Below, piece by piece: positions 7,676 through 16,652 of a stretch of DNA of 64,000 nucleotides (position 1 is the first letter of the stretch; each line of letters begins with the position of its first letter). Where the stretch lies: positions 26,722 to 90,721 of the forward strand of contig JACJJN010000014.1 in NCBI GenBank assembly GCA_016899975.1, read 5' to 3'. The notes under the pieces are model-generated. The model did no database searches. It was not told the origin of the DNA and saw only the letters and a list, made by a program, of their open reading frames with translations. Both the position numbers and the translations under genes were made by a program. The stretch is from Lacrimispora saccharolytica (GTDB lineage Bacteria; Bacillota; Clostridia; Lachnospirales; Lachnospiraceae).

Positions 7676-9286
7676 TTACAGTTTCATCGTATTGATAGCT
7701 GCGCGCTCGATGGGCAGTCCTGCTTTATACCGTTCGATAAACGATTCAAAACCTTCCACATCTTCTGCATCCGGTTCCATGCAGCTTCCTGCATTTCCCG
7801 CAAATACCTTTTTGTCCAGGTAATCGTCCAGCGTCTCCCCTTCTTCTTTATTCACCATATAAGAAGCCAGAAGGGCGATTCCCCAAGCACCGCCTTCTCC
7901 TGCCGTCTCCATCACGGAAACCGGAGTGTTCAGCGCCGCTGCCATGATCTTCTGTCCGACCCCTTTGGTCTTAAACAGACCGCCATGTCCGAGGATCTTG
8001 TCCGCCTGCACATTTTCTTCTTTGAACAGAATGTCCATGCCTACTTTCAGAGCGCCCAGCGCGGTAAACAGATGGACTCTCATAAAGTTGGCAAGGTTAA
8101 AATTACTTTTCGGCGTTCTGACGAACAGCGGGCGTCCTTCTTCCATATGGGTAATATTTTCTCCGGAAAAATATCCGTAAGACAGCAGTCCGCCGCAGTC
8201 CGGATCTCCTTCCAGAGCTTTCCGGTACAGAGTGCCGAACAGTTCGTTCATATCCACCTTGACGCCAAACGCTTCCGCAAATTCTTTGAAGATGCCGACC
8301 CACGCATTCAGATCGGAGGTACAGTTGTTTGCATGGACCATCGCCACAAGATTACCTGTCGGAGTTGTCACCATATCGATTTCCGGATACACGTTCGACA
8401 GTTCCTTCTCCAGAACGATCATAGCGAATACAGAGGTTCCAGCGGATACGTTGCCGGTTCTCTTTGCCACACTGTTAGTCGCAACCATACCGGTTCCCGC
8501 ATCTCCCTCAGAAGGACAGAGCGGAATTCCTGCTTCCAGGTTTCCGGATACGTCCAGCAGCTTTGCGCCTTCTTCGCTCAAAACGCCTGCATGCTCACCT
8601 GCCACCAGAACCTTCGGCAGAATCTCCGATAATTTCCACGGATACTTTTTGTCCGCAATCAGCGCTTCGAATTTTTCCACCATATCCCGGCGGTAATCCT
8701 TCGTCTCCGGATCGATCGGAAACATTCCGGATGCCTCGCCCACACCAAGAGTTCTCTCTCCGGTCAGTTTCCAGTGAATATAGCCGTCCAGGGTTGTGAT
8801 AAAATCGATCTCCGGCACGTGTGCTTCCTGGTTCAGGATCGCCTGATACAGATGGGCGATGCTCCACCGCTGGGGAATATTGTACTGAAACAGCTCCGTC
8901 AGTTTTTCGGACGCTTCCTCAGTAATGCTGTTGCGCCAGGTACGGAAAGGCACCAGAAGCTCTCCCTGTTTATTAAATGCCATATAGCCGTGCATCATCG
9001 CACTGAAACCGATGGCTCCGATTTTTTTCAGGGTAATGCCATACTGCGCTTTTACGTCCGCTGCCAGCTGCTGGTAGCAGTCCTGGAGACCTCCCCAGAT
9101 ATCCTCCAGCGTATAGGTCCAGATACCGTTTTCATATCGGTTTTCCCATTCATGCGCCCCGGACGCAACCGGTGCATTGTCCTCTCCCACCAGGACCGCT
9201 TTGATCCGGGTAGAACCAAATTCGATTCCCAGCGCAGTCTTTCCGCTTTCAATCGCTTTTGCTGCAGCATTTTTGTCCATGCTCAT
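7676..9286 (-). CDS. araB: FGGY-family kinase, probable L-ribulokinase
   Basis: Sugar kinase of the FGGY fold, 536 residues. The N-terminal ATPase segment reads [16 protein letters not shown]; further landmarks are [55 protein letters not shown], and the C-terminal [13 protein letters not shown] and [17 protein letters not shown]. The sequence is xylulokinase-like in places, but position between araR and araD indicates L-ribulokinase. ATG at 9286 has ATGGAGGAAATCAAT upstream, so residues encoded between 9287 and 9319 are not used. Spacing to araR is 19 bases. Substrate assignment rests on context. Confidence 0.88.
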   Translation of the reverse strand: MSMDKNAAAKAIESGKTALGIEFGSTRIKAVLVGEDNAPVASGAHEWENRYENGIWTYTLEDIWGGLQDCYQQLAADVKAQYGITLKKIGAIGFSAMMHGYMAFNKQGELLVPFRTWRNSITEEASEKLTELFQYNIPQRWSIAHLYQAILNQEAHVPEIDFITTLDGYIHWKLTGERTLGVGEASGMFPIDPETKDYRRDMVEKFEALIADKKYPWKLSEILPKVLVAGEHAGVLSEEGAKLLDVSGNLEAGIPLCPSEGDAGTGMVATNSVAKRTGNVSAGTSVFAMIVLEKELSNVYPEIDMVTTPTGNLVAMVHANNCTSDLNAWVGIFKEFAEAFGVKVDMNELFGTLYRKALEGDPDCGGLLSYGYFSGENITHMEEGRPLFVRTPKSNFNLANFMRVHLFTALGALKVGMDILFKEENVQADKILGHGGLFKTKGVGQKIMAAALNTPVSVMETAGEGGAWGIALLASYMVNKEEGETLDDYLDKKVFAGNAGSCMEPDAEDVEGFESFIERYKAGLPIERAAINTMKL

Positions 9287-9305
9287 ATTGATTTCCTCCA
9301 TTTCT

Positions 9306-10400
9306 CTATTTCTCCGCAACGGATTCCCTGATGATCAGCTCCGGCTGGATCAGGCGTCCGACTTTGCTCTCCTCTTCCGGAACTTTCCGGATTTTTTCCA
9401 GAATCAGTTCCGCTGCCATTTCCCCCAGTTTTTCCTGGGGATGGGCGATCGTTGTCAGTCCGATCTCCCCGGCTCTTGCCATCGCAGAATTGTCATATCC
9501 GGTCACAGACACATCTTCCGGTATACGAACCCCTTCTAGGCGCAGGGCATCCATGACCTGGATCGCGATCTGGTCATTATAACAGACCACCGCATCAAAC
9601 GCTCTGCCCGTCTGCAGAAACAGCTTCATCATAAGTCCCGGTTTCTGTTTCCGGTCCTCCGTATGAAACCATACCACCAGTTCCGGATCATACACGATCC
9701 CCGCCTCATTGAGAGCGCGGGTATATCCGAGATGCCTCTGCGCTCCCTGGCTGTCATCCGCCTTGAACACACCGGCAATCTTCCTGTGTCCCTTCTCGAT
9801 CAGATATCTGGTAAGAAGATAACCTCCCTTACAGTCATCCATCAGAATATGCGGTTTGTCCGTCAGCTGCGGATAACTGCCCTGAATAAAAACATACGGG
9901 ATTTCGTACTGATCCAGCATCCGGTAAAGATTCAGATGCCTGCACAGAATCTGGCTCTTGCTCGGCTCTATAATCAGACCGTCGATGGGCTTGTTCAAAA
10001 GCTCCTGAAGAACCTTTGCCTCATTGGTACGGCTGTTTCCCGTATTTTTCAGGATGATACTGTACCCGCTGGCTGTCAGCACTCTGTCCATCCCCTGGAT
10101 CAGTCTTGGAAAAATATAGTCGGAAATATAAGTCGTAACCACCGCTATGTTTTTCGAGTTATGCCTCTGTATCATCCGCTCAGAGCAGAACGTACCGCGG
10201 CCATGATACGCCGTGACATATCCCTCATTTTCCAGAATTGAGAGCGCCTTGCGCACCGTATGGCGGCTGAGTCCATACTGAACCGAAAGCTCATTTTCCG
10301 ATGGAAGTTTCTCACCAGCGCGGATACGCCCCGACAGGATTTCTTCCTTCAGCTTTTCCATCAGGGTATAATATTTGGACTTTCCGCTCTCCTTTTCCAT
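9306..10400 (-). CDS. araR: Arabinose repressor AraR (GntR-LacI chimera)
   Basis: Transcription repressor with an N-terminal GntR winged helix (about residues 10-75: [40 protein letters not shown] as landmarks around [10 protein letters not shown]) and a C-terminal LacI/periplasmic-binding-like sensor (about 85-364: [52 protein letters not shown]). This hybrid architecture is typical of AraR, which leaves DNA on binding L-arabinose. ATG at 10400 follows AAAGGAGTCTGTC. It is first in its operon and sits behind a promoter overlapped by an AraR-like operator (10524-10558), so it is probably autoregulated. The repeat at 10421-10508 lies between the operator and the gene. Confidence 0.93.
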   Translation of the reverse strand: MEKESGKSKYYTLMEKLKEEILSGRIRAGEKLPSENELSVQYGLSRHTVRKALSILENEGYVTAYHGRGTFCSERMIQRHNSKNIAVVTTYISDYIFPRLIQGMDRVLTASGYSIILKNTGNSRTNEAKVLQELLNKPIDGLIIEPSKSQILCRHLNLYRMLDQYEIPYVFIQGSYPQLTDKPHILMDDCKGGYLLTRYLIEKGHRKIAGVFKADDSQGAQRHLGYTRALNEAGIVYDPELVVWFHTEDRKQKPGLMMKLFLQTGRAFDAVVCYNDQIAIQVMDALRLEGVRIPEDVSVTGYDNSAMARAGEIGLTTIAHPQEKLGEMAAELILEKIRKVPEEESKVGRLIQPELIIRESVAEK

Positions 10401-10420
10401 GACAGACTCCTTTCTGCGGG

Positions 10421-10508
10421 CTAGAGCGTGTTTTAACATTACTTTCTACAAATTTCCCTCAAAGTGGGGCGTGCAAATTGCAGGAATGAATTTTCAAACA
10501 CACTCTAG
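10421..10508. repeat. Dispersed inverted repeat, copy A (GAGCGTGTTTG family)
   Basis: 88-base element flanked by CTAGAGCGTGTTT and AAACACACTCTAG, with inner TACAAATTTCCCTCAAAGTG and GGGGCGTGCAAATTGC as in copy B. It lies in the araR 5' leader, downstream of the promoter, so it is transcribed. Confidence 0.8.
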
Positions 10509-10523
10509 CATTCAATGTATTAA

Positions 10524-10558
10524 ATTATACAACTTGTACGTTCCTCCCGACAAGTTGT
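10524..10558 (-). promoter_or_regulatory. araR promoter with AraR-like operator
   Basis: Minus-strand TTGTCG (10548-10553), 18-base spacer and perfect TATAAT (10524-10529). A perfect 9-base inverted repeat ACAACTTGT/ACAAGTTGT (10529-10537, 10550-10558) spans the spacer and -35 box, and contains TTGTACGT, the core of known AraR boxes. Binding there would block RNA polymerase. Confidence 0.75.
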
Positions 10559-10580
10559 TTTTTGTAAAGCGGGAACAGAC

Positions 10581-10611
10581 GATGCAGAAAGCAATTTTCT
10601 AACACGCTCAG
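10581..10611. repeat. Half copy of the GAGCGTGTTTG repeat family
   Basis: GATGCAGAAAGCAATTTTCT followed by AACACGCTCA matches one arm of the family (TGCAGAAAGCAATTTTCAAACACGCTCTA in consensus order). It lies between araR and the phosphatase gene. Confidence 0.55.
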
Positions 10612-10642
10612 GCTTTTTCCCAATATTTAAAATTTCTACTTT

Positions 10643-11164
10643 TCAAAATACATCTGAAAATTCCTGGATTTCCCCATTCTGAGGATGATGATCCGGACAG
10701 ACAGACTGAATGAGCATGCCATGGCATACGACAAGAACTTTCCTGTAATGGGTGTATTTTTTCAATACAGTGAGCAGACGTTTTTTCATTGTCTCATAAT
10801 CTTCCCATTCTTCTTTTCCGTTTGTATAAATTCCCCTGTTGCCGCAAAATTCCCGATAGCTTTTTTCTGCTTTTTCATCCGTTTCGTAAATATAATTTTT
10901 ATTTGCCAGCCATTCATGCAGATCCGTCTCAACAACAATATCTGCCTGCAATTCCTTCGACAGAATCGCTGCAGTCTGTAATGCCCTTGTATAAGGCGAA
11001 CTCAGGATCAGATCTGTTCCTGCCAGCCGGGCATCTCTTGACGCCTCCTGAATTTCCCGGATTCCTCTCTCCGAAAGCGGCGCCAAATTCACCCCAAATC
11101 CCTGATAGATTTTCGTATCCTTCTCCGCATAGTCTGCACTGCCATGCCGTATCAAATAAAACAT
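10643..11164 (-). CDS. Histidine phosphatase family protein (phosphoglycerate mutase-like)
   Basis: Cytosolic phosphatase of the histidine-phosphatase fold, 173 residues. The catalytic RHG motif is at the N-terminus (FYLIRHGSADY), followed by LAPLSERGIREIQEAS, LILSSPYTRALQTAAIL (second Arg of the pocket), a Glu in TDLHEWLA, and the second catalytic His in VLVVCHGMLIQSV. ATG at 11164 is used because GGGAGGATATGAGATC lies upstream; the frame extends to 11230 without a better start. The substrate cannot be told from sequence. Transcribed separately from efp, whose terminator is at 11210-11252, so its promoter must lie within or after that hairpin, or it depends on readthrough. Confidence 0.8.
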   Translation of the reverse strand: MFYLIRHGSADYAEKDTKIYQGFGVNLAPLSERGIREIQEASRDARLAGTDLILSSPYTRALQTAAILSKELQADIVVETDLHEWLANKNYIYETDEKAEKSYREFCGNRGIYTNGKEEWEDYETMKKRLLTVLKKYTHYRKVLVVCHGMLIQSVCPDHHPQNGEIQEFSDVF

Positions 11165-11209
11165 GATCTCATATCCTCCCTTTCTCCTCCAAACCTTGCC
11201 GGCGTCCGT

Positions 11210-11252
11210 TTTAAAAAACCCCGCAGCCAAATCCCTTCGGCTGCGGGGTTTC
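11210..11252 (-). terminator. Intrinsic terminator of efp
   Basis: Perfect 12-base stem AACCCCGCAGCC/GGCTGCGGGGTT with a 10-base loop, followed on the minus strand by TTTTAAAA. Very strong. Confidence 0.9.
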
Positions 11253-11278
11253 CTTTCCGGTATCTGAATGAATCAGAA

Positions 11279-11836
11279 TTAAACTCTGGACAGATATTCT
11301 CCGGTTCTTGTATCGATTTTGATCACATCGCCCTGGTTAACGAACAGCGGTACCTGTACCGTTGCGCCAGTCTCAACCGTTGCCGGCTTGGTAGCTCCCT
11401 GTGCGGTATCTCCCTTGAATCCCGGCTCAGTATCCGTAATCTCCAGTTCTACAAACAGAGGTGCTTCCACTGCGAATACGCTTCCGTTGTAAGAACATAC
11501 TTTAACCATCTCGTTTTCTTTTACAAATTTCAGAGCATCACCGATGGTATCTTCGTTCAGAGCGATCTGCTCATAGTTTTCTACATTCATAAAGTAGAAC
11601 AGATCACCGTCAGAATACAGATACTGCATATCCACGCGCTCAATACGAGCCTGCGGAAATTTCTCTGTCGGACGGAATGTACGCTCTACAACACCACCAT
11701 TTATAACATTTTTTAATTTGGTTCTTACAAATGCAGCGCCTTTTCCCGGTTTTACATGCTGGAACTCGAGAATCTGAACGACCTGGCCATCAATCTCCAG
11801 AGTAACGCCATTTCTAAAATCTCCTGCTGATATCAT
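11279..11836 (-). CDS. efp: Translation elongation factor P
   Basis: Relieves ribosome stalling at proline stretches. Normal length, 185 residues, three beta-barrel domains. [17 protein letters not shown] at the N-terminus, the loop with the modifiable lysine in [33 protein letters not shown], and the C-terminal [31 protein letters not shown] at 11836 has AAGGAGGAATATCGT upstream, so the open frame to 11866 is not used. It has its own promoter (11895-11923) and a strong terminator. Confidence 0.98.
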   Translation of the reverse strand: MISAGDFRNGVTLEIDGQVVQILEFQHVKPGKGAAFVRTKLKNVINGGVVERTFRPTEKFPQARIERVDMQYLYSDGDLFYFMNVENYEQIALNEDTIGDALKFVKENEMVKVCSYNGSVFAVEAPLFVELEITDTEPGFKGDTAQGATKPATVETGATVQVPLFVNQGDVIKIDTRTGEYLSRV

Positions 11837-11894
11837 ACGATATTCCTCCTTCAAATGTAACGCCACGAAAAAATACGCGGCATAAGCTTATTAT

Positions 11895-11923
11895 ATAATA
11901 TAATACTTTCTCTGATTTTTCAA
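11895..11923 (-). promoter_or_regulatory. efp promoter
   Basis: TTGAAA (11918-11923), 17-base spacer, TATTAT (11895-11900) on the minus strand, with a TATAAT just downstream as a possible alternative -10. Confidence 0.6.
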
Positions 11924-11962
11924 CTGTTTTTTTGTTCCTGCGCCATTTTTTTATCCTTTTTC

Positions 11963-12520
11963 TTATCGGCCGTCCTGTTTTTTTCCGTTACCGACAGATT
12001 TCTTTTTTGCATAGGACGACAGAACGATCTTTTCCAGCTTCCGCTTCAGTACGATCTGGATCTCCTCCTTGGGGTGGATCGGTTTGACCAGAATCTGATA
12101 GATTCCGGAGCGTTTGGCGCCATATACGTCCGTAAAGAGCTGATCGCCGACAAATACGGCCTCATCCCTGGAGATTCCCATAACCTCGCAGGCTTTCAGG
12201 TAATTCCCGGTGGACGGCTTGTGTGCGTTGGCAATGTAAGCGGAACCAACCGCCTCCGCAAAAGGCTCCACCCGGCTCTTCCGGTTGTTGGACAGCAGGC
12301 ACGTCTGAAATCCGATCCTGCGGAGCTTTTTGAAAAAGCGGATCGCCTCTTTGGTCGCCGGCGCCCCATGAGGCACCAGTGTGTTGTCAATGTCAAAGAT
12401 CACTCCCCGAAAACCTTTCCGATACAGATCTTCGAAATCAATTCGGTAAGTGCTGTTCTCCCAGCGTTCCGGATAAAACCTCTCCAGGGAAAACACACCG
12501 TATTTTCTCTTTTTGCTCAT
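11963..12520 (-). CDS. yqeG: YqeG family HAD-IIIA phosphatase
   Basis: HAD-superfamily phosphatase, 185 residues. Motif I is FDIDNTLVPHG (near residue 40), motif II LLSNNRKSRV, motif III lysine in NAHKPSTGNY, motif IV FVGDQLFTDVYGA. Members are conserved in Firmicutes, often next to yqeH, and related to mitochondrial PTPMT1-like and plant YqeG lipid phosphatases; the substrate here is unproven. The yqeH-type GTPase gene usually next to it is absent; a patatin gene is immediately upstream (18 bases), suggesting a lipid link. Confidence 0.9.
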   Translation of the reverse strand: MSKKRKYGVFSLERFYPERWENSTYRIDFEDLYRKGFRGVIFDIDNTLVPHGAPATKEAIRFFKKLRRIGFQTCLLSNNRKSRVEPFAEAVGSAYIANAHKPSTGNYLKACEVMGISRDEAVFVGDQLFTDVYGAKRSGIYQILVKPIHPKEEIQIVLKRKLEKIVLSSYAKKKSVGNGKKQDGR

Positions 12521-12538
12521 AATTTCTCTCCAGAGTAT

Positions 12539-13399
12539 TTACTTTCCATTCAGGAATGTCATCATCTCATCGTACTGCTCTTTCATCCGGTCATAGCCGT
12601 GCTGGTAAAAATTCGTAAGAACCTCATAATTCTGTTCCACACGGGATACCGGCGGAATCTGCGGGCGTATCACATATACCCTGCCCTGAAGCTCCCATTT
12701 TTCGATCAGATCCAGCGTACGGTTATAAACTCTGGCGCGGCTGATCAGTGCCCGTGCCAGATTCGGATATTTCCGGTAAGCCGCCAGGTACAGTTCTTTG
12801 GTGTGGCTTTTGATCTTCTTCCGGTATCCGTAATTTCTTGTCAGTACGATCACATTTTTCTGATGCCCTGTCTTCAAAGAATGGATGATCGGAATGGAAT
12901 CGGAAATTCCTCCGTCCAGATACGGCACTCTGTCCACATATACCATCGGGCTCGCCAAAGGCATACTGCTGGAAGCTCTTGCGATCGCCAGAAGACGCTC
13001 TTTGTCGCTCTTTTCCTCCATGTATTCCGCTTTTCCGGTAATGCAGTTGGTCACCACCAGCTGGCATTGAATCGAAGACGAGAAATAAGTTTCAAAATCA
13101 AAGGGAAATACCTCCCGGGGAAAACGATCAAAAATCATATCCATATCGAACAGACTTTTGTTCCGCAGCATCTTCTTTAAATCCTTATTCAGATAGCTGT
13201 ACTGCTTTTCCCGGATGATCATGCACTCCCTGGTACGGCCTTTCTGCCGGGAGACGTAATCAATGGCATTGCAGGAGCCTGCAGACACTCCCACCACATA
13301 AGGAAAATAACAGTCCTGCTCCATCAGATAGTCCAGCACGCCGGCGGTAAACACCCCTCTGGTAGCTCCGCCCTCCAGTATCAGTCCTTGTTTTTTCAT
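12539..13399 (-). CDS. Patatin-like phospholipase
   Basis: Serine hydrolase of the patatin/RssA type, 286 residues. Oxyanion loop GLILEGGATRGVFTAGVLD at the N-terminus, nucleophile elbow GVSAGS (near residue 43), catalytic Asp in YLDGGISDSIPI. No signal peptide, so probably cytosolic and acting on membrane phospholipids. ATG at 13399 gives the canonical beginning MKKQGLILEGGA; an ATG at 13411 is also possible. The frame upstream of that is encoded by repeat copy B and is not natural protein. Followed by yqeG after 18 bases. Confidence 0.9.
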   Translation of the reverse strand: MKKQGLILEGGATRGVFTAGVLDYLMEQDCYFPYVVGVSAGSCNAIDYVSRQKGRTRECMIIREKQYSYLNKDLKKMLRNKSLFDMDMIFDRFPREVFPFDFETYFSSSIQCQLVVTNCITGKAEYMEEKSDKERLLAIARASSSMPLASPMVYVDRVPYLDGGISDSIPIIHSLKTGHQKNVIVLTRNYGYRKKIKSHTKELYLAAYRKYPNLARALISRARVYNRTLDLIEKWELQGRVYVIRPQIPPVSRVEQNYEVLTNFYQHGYDRMKEQYDEMMTFLNGK

Positions 13400-13462
13400 T
13401 GTTATCACCATCTTTCCAATGGAAAAATTACCATAAATCTGACTTTTTTTCAAGTTTTTTCC

Positions 13463-13626
13463 TAGAGCGTGTTTGAAAATTGCTTTCTGCAAGATGTGCG
13501 TCACAGTTTGTGGGAAATTTGTTCCGAAATCAGGAGGCGTAGCGGGCTACGCTGACTGATTTTGGGGCGAATTTCCCGCAAAGTGGGGCGTGCAGATTGC
13601 AGGAATGAATTTTCAAACACGCTCTA
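13463..13626. repeat. Dispersed inverted repeat, copy B (longest copy)
   Basis: 164-base element bounded by TAGAGCGTGTTTGAAAATT and AATTTTCAAACACGCTCTA. The approximately 30-base arms pair with about five mismatches. Inside are CACAGTTTGTGGGAAATTTG, an internal hairpin with GCGTAGC/GCTACGC, and TTCCCGCAAAGTGGGGCGTG. It occupies half of the 338-base gap between patatin and citrate synthase genes; the rest of that gap holds the hairpin at 13635-13721. Confidence 0.85.
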
Positions 13627-13634
13627 AAACAGCT

Positions 13635-13721
13635 ACCCGGCAGGGAAACCTCTGCTGCTGTACACTGTGTGACCATCAGCAACCAGCCTGTCTTTCTTCA
13701 GACCGGTTTCCACTGCCGGGT
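13635..13721 (-). terminator. Long imperfect hairpin downstream of citrate synthase
   Basis: Arms ACCCGGCAGGGAAACC (13635-13650) and GGTTTCCACTGCCGGGT (13705-13721) pair with one bulged base; the 54-base loop contains smaller inverted repeats. On the minus strand the stem is followed by AGCTGTTTTAGAGC. It starts 17 bases after the citrate synthase stop codon and is probably its terminator or 3' stability element. Confidence 0.5.
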
Positions 13722-13737
13722 ATGTATCCGATTTTTC

Positions 13738-15096
13738 TTACCGATCGCTCAGAGGAATATACTGCACTGCCTCCTGAACATTCTTATAAGCCGGACGGAT
13801 GATCTTATCCGTATTGATCAGCTCTTCCATACGGTGTGCACTCCATCCCACAATTCGCGCACACGCAAACATCGGCGTGTACAGCTCCAGAGGAAGATCC
13901 AGCATACTGTAAACAAAACCGCTGTAGAAATCAACGTTGGCAGCAACACCCTTGTAAATGTGCCGTTCCTCTCCGATTACCTTCGGCGCAAGCTCCGCGA
14001 CATTCGCGTAGAGGCCAAACTCTTTTTCTCTATGTTTCTCTTTCGCCAGCTTCTCCACAAAGCTCTTGAACATCTCCGCTCTCGGGTCTGAAATGGAATA
14101 TACCGCATGACCCATTCCATAGATCAGTCCTTTCTGATCGAACGCTTCTTTGTGCAGCAGTTTTCTCAGATAAGCAGTGACTTCGTCCTTGTCCTCCCAG
14201 TCATGCACCTGCTTTTTCATTTCATCAAACATACGCACAACCTTGATATTCGCCCCACCGTGTTTCGGGCCTTTCAGAGATCCAAGGGCTGCGGCGATCG
14301 CCGAATACGTGTCTGTTCCTGAAGAAGATACCACGTGAGTCGTAAAGGTTGAGTTGTTTCCACCGCCGTGCTCCATGTGCAGAACCAGCGCAAGATCCAG
14401 GATCGTCGCCTCCAGTTCTGTATATTTCTTATCCGGCCGGAGCATCCGCAGGATGTTTTCCGCAGTGGAAAGCTTTTTGGACGGATTATGGATATAAAGG
14501 CTCTTCCCCTTTATGTAATGATTGTAAGCCTGGTAGCCGTACACCGACAGCATCGGGAACACGGAAATCAGCGTCATACACTGACGCAGGACATTGGGGA
14601 GACTGGTGTCATCCGCATGAGTGTCATAAGCATACAGCGTCAGAACACTTCGTGAAAGCGTATTCATCATATCGCGGCTCGGCGCCTTCATGACAACATC
14701 GCGGACAAAGTTTTTTGGCAGGGACTGCTGCGCTTTCAGAATCTCATCAAAATGAGCAAGTTCCTCCTTACTCGGCAGAGTGCCGAACAGCAGCAAATAC
14801 GCAATCTCTTCGAATCCCATACGCTTTTCATTCAGAAAGCCTTTTGTAAGATCCAGGATATTGATTCCACGGTAATACAATTCACCGTCACAAGGTGTCT
14901 TTACTCCGTCAATCTCTTTGTATGCGATGATGTCGGAAATCCTTGTCAGACCCGCCAGAACTCCGACACCGTTCAGGTCACGCAGCCCGCGCTTTACTTC
15001 ATACTTGCTGTACAGTTCCGCGTCCATTTTGGAATGTTCCAGACAAGTGTTTGTCAATGCTTCGATTTCCGGTGTTACTTTCATATTAAATGCCAT
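13738..15096 (-). CDS. gltA: Citrate synthase
   Basis: Si-type citrate synthase fold, 452 residues, condensing acetyl-CoA and oxaloacetate. The three catalytic residues are recognisable: His in HMEHGGGNNSTF, His in YGMGHAVYSISDPRA, and Asp in NVDFYSGFVYSML. Further landmarks are GELYYRGINILDL and SLKGPKHGGANIKV. ATG at 15096 follows AAAGGGGAATGAGCAT. Aconitase and isocitrate dehydrogenase are not in the window, so it likely serves glutamate synthesis. It follows the AI-2E family gene by 17 bases and may share its transcript. Confidence 0.96.
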   Translation of the reverse strand: MAFNMKVTPEIEALTNTCLEHSKMDAELYSKYEVKRGLRDLNGVGVLAGLTRISDIIAYKEIDGVKTPCDGELYYRGINILDLTKGFLNEKRMGFEEIAYLLLFGTLPSKEELAHFDEILKAQQSLPKNFVRDVVMKAPSRDMMNTLSRSVLTLYAYDTHADDTSLPNVLRQCMTLISVFPMLSVYGYQAYNHYIKGKSLYIHNPSKKLSTAENILRMLRPDKKYTELEATILDLALVLHMEHGGGNNSTFTTHVVSSSGTDTYSAIAAALGSLKGPKHGGANIKVVRMFDEMKKQVHDWEDKDEVTAYLRKLLHKEAFDQKGLIYGMGHAVYSISDPRAEMFKSFVEKLAKEKHREKEFGLYANVAELAPKVIGEERHIYKGVAANVDFYSGFVYSMLDLPLELYTPMFACARIVGWSAHRMEELINTDKIIRPAYKNVQEAVQYIPLSDR

Positions 15097-15113
15097 ATGC
15101 TCATTCCCCTTTC

Positions 15114-16364
15114 TTAATCCTTTGAGCTTTGCTCTCTCTCGACAGTTTCCTTATCGTTTTCTTCCTCCTTCTTCTCGTTTTGTATCTTGACTTCTGCAAA
15201 TTTATGGGTGCGCCGGTTGACCTCCCTGCGGAGCAGCTTGTAAAACACCGAAGAAAGCGGTATAAACACAAGCATACCGATGATTCCGAAAAGACTTCCT
15301 CCCACGGTCACTGCTACCAGGGTCCATATCCCCGGCAGTCCAATGGAGCCTCCGACCACCCTTGGGTAAATCAGATTTCCTTCAATCTGCTGAACCACCA
15401 AAAAAATAATAATAAAAATCAGAGCTCTCAGCGGATTCTCGGTCAGGATCAGAAACGCGCCTACGATACACCCGATAAAAGCGCCGAAAATCGGGATCAG
15501 CGCTGTGAATCCGATAAAAACCGCTATCAACGGTGCATACGGAAATCGTCCGATGCTCAGGATTACAAAAAAAATTGTCCCGAGAATACATGCCTCCAGA
15601 CATTGACCCGTCAAAAATCTGGAAAAGGTTGTGTAACATAAATGAGAAACCTCCAGAACCTCCGCAACCAGCTTTTCCGGCAGAAACGCGTACAACAGCT
15701 TTTTCAGCTGCCGGCCGTATTTTTCCTTTTTTGCCAGAAGATAGCAGGCAAACACCAGAGCGATAATTGCCTCCGCAACACTGGTGAACAACGTTCCGGC
15801 AATGGACCATACCGTATTCACCGTATCCGACATCACAGAACTGGCGCCGCTCCTTAAAAAAGTCGTCACCGTATTCAGAAGGGAGTTCCAGTCAATCTGA
15901 TCCAGACTGCTCTCAAAGAACGGTTCAATCTGCTTCCAGGTTTCCGGAGAGTTCTTCAGAACTGTATGCTCCAGCCAGTCTGCCAGGATCGGCATTCCCA
16001 TCTGGATGTTGCTGACAAGACGTCCGCTCGCCTGCGCAAGCTGTGGAATTCCATAAGAAAAAATCAGAACAATGATCGCAATCCAGATCAGGATCGCCAG
16101 AATCATACTGACCGGACGCCGTATACGCTGCAGATGCGTATTGTTTTTTGTATATTGATTGAGGAAAATATGACGTTCCAGAAAGCTCATCATAATATTG
16201 ATGGCAAAAGCCAGCGCAGCTCCAATGATGAACGGCGCAAACAGACCCAGCAGTTTGATCGCTCCGCTCCAGAGAGATTTAATATTGATTCCTGCAATGA
16301 TCACCACAACGGTAAATACAATCAGAAATTCGAGGCTGCGCATTGTTTTTTTGTCCAGTTTCAA
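15114..16364 (-). CDS. AI-2E family transporter (PerM/YtvI-like)
   Basis: Polytopic membrane protein of 416 residues with about eight hydrophobic segments: an N-terminal pair (residues 10-65), a helical middle part, and a C-terminal group with GFTALIPIFGAFIGCIVGAFL and LVVQQIEGNLIYPRVVGGSIGLPGIWTLVAV landmarks (family signature around QIEGNLIYP). The charged tail (last 45 residues) is cytoplasmic. The family includes TqsA and Na+/H+ antiporters, so the substrate is open. The start codon is TTG at 16364 after GAGGGGTGGAAAAGA; an ATG seven codons later is the alternative. Confidence 0.85.
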   Translation of the reverse strand: MKLDKKTMRSLEFLIVFTVVVIIAGINIKSLWSGAIKLLGLFAPFIIGAALAFAINIMMSFLERHIFLNQYTKNNTHLQRIRRPVSMILAILIWIAIIVLIFSYGIPQLAQASGRLVSNIQMGMPILADWLEHTVLKNSPETWKQIEPFFESSLDQIDWNSLLNTVTTFLRSGASSVMSDTVNTVWSIAGTLFTSVAEAIIALVFACYLLAKKEKYGRQLKKLLYAFLPEKLVAEVLEVSHLCYTTFSRFLTGQCLEACILGTIFFVILSIGRFPYAPLIAVFIGFTALIPIFGAFIGCIVGAFLILTENPLRALIFIIIFLVVQQIEGNLIYPRVVGGSIGLPGIWTLVAVTVGGSLFGIIGMLVFIPLSSVFYKLLRREVNRRTHKFAEVKIQNEKKEEENDKETVEREQSSKD

Positions 16365-16580
16365 TCTTTTCCACCCCTCACCCGCAGTTTTCCGCTGAAA
16401 AACAGATTAATTCCGGCAATTTATTCTTCCGGACAGAAAACGGAGAATTTCCTGCTGAAAGTTCGTTGAATATAGTATACCATTATTTTTGCGGTAAGTA
16501 TACTGAATTTTTTATTAATTCTTATTACATTTCGAAGACAATCCGTATTTTTTCTTCTATTGCGTCAAATTTTCATAAAT

Positions 16581-16642
16581 AAAAAGGGCAGCATCACGTA
16601 CAAAAAAACCATTTTCAGGCTGTTTCTGTACCGGATACTGCC
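16581..16642 (-). terminator. Intrinsic terminator of the arsR-type gene
   Basis: Stem GGCAGtATCcgGTAC/GTACgtGATgCTGCC around a loop rich in T, followed on the minus strand by CTTTTTATTT. It lies 11-72 bases past the stop codon. The rest of the 288-base gap to the AI-2E gene is AT-rich and would carry that gene's promoter. Confidence 0.75.
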
Positions 16643-16652
16643 GGCCGTCCAC

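Noticed and set aside
13400..13504. 35-residue N-terminal extension of the patatin protein
   Set aside because: It is encoded largely by repeat copy B and precedes the canonical MKKQGLILEGGA start.
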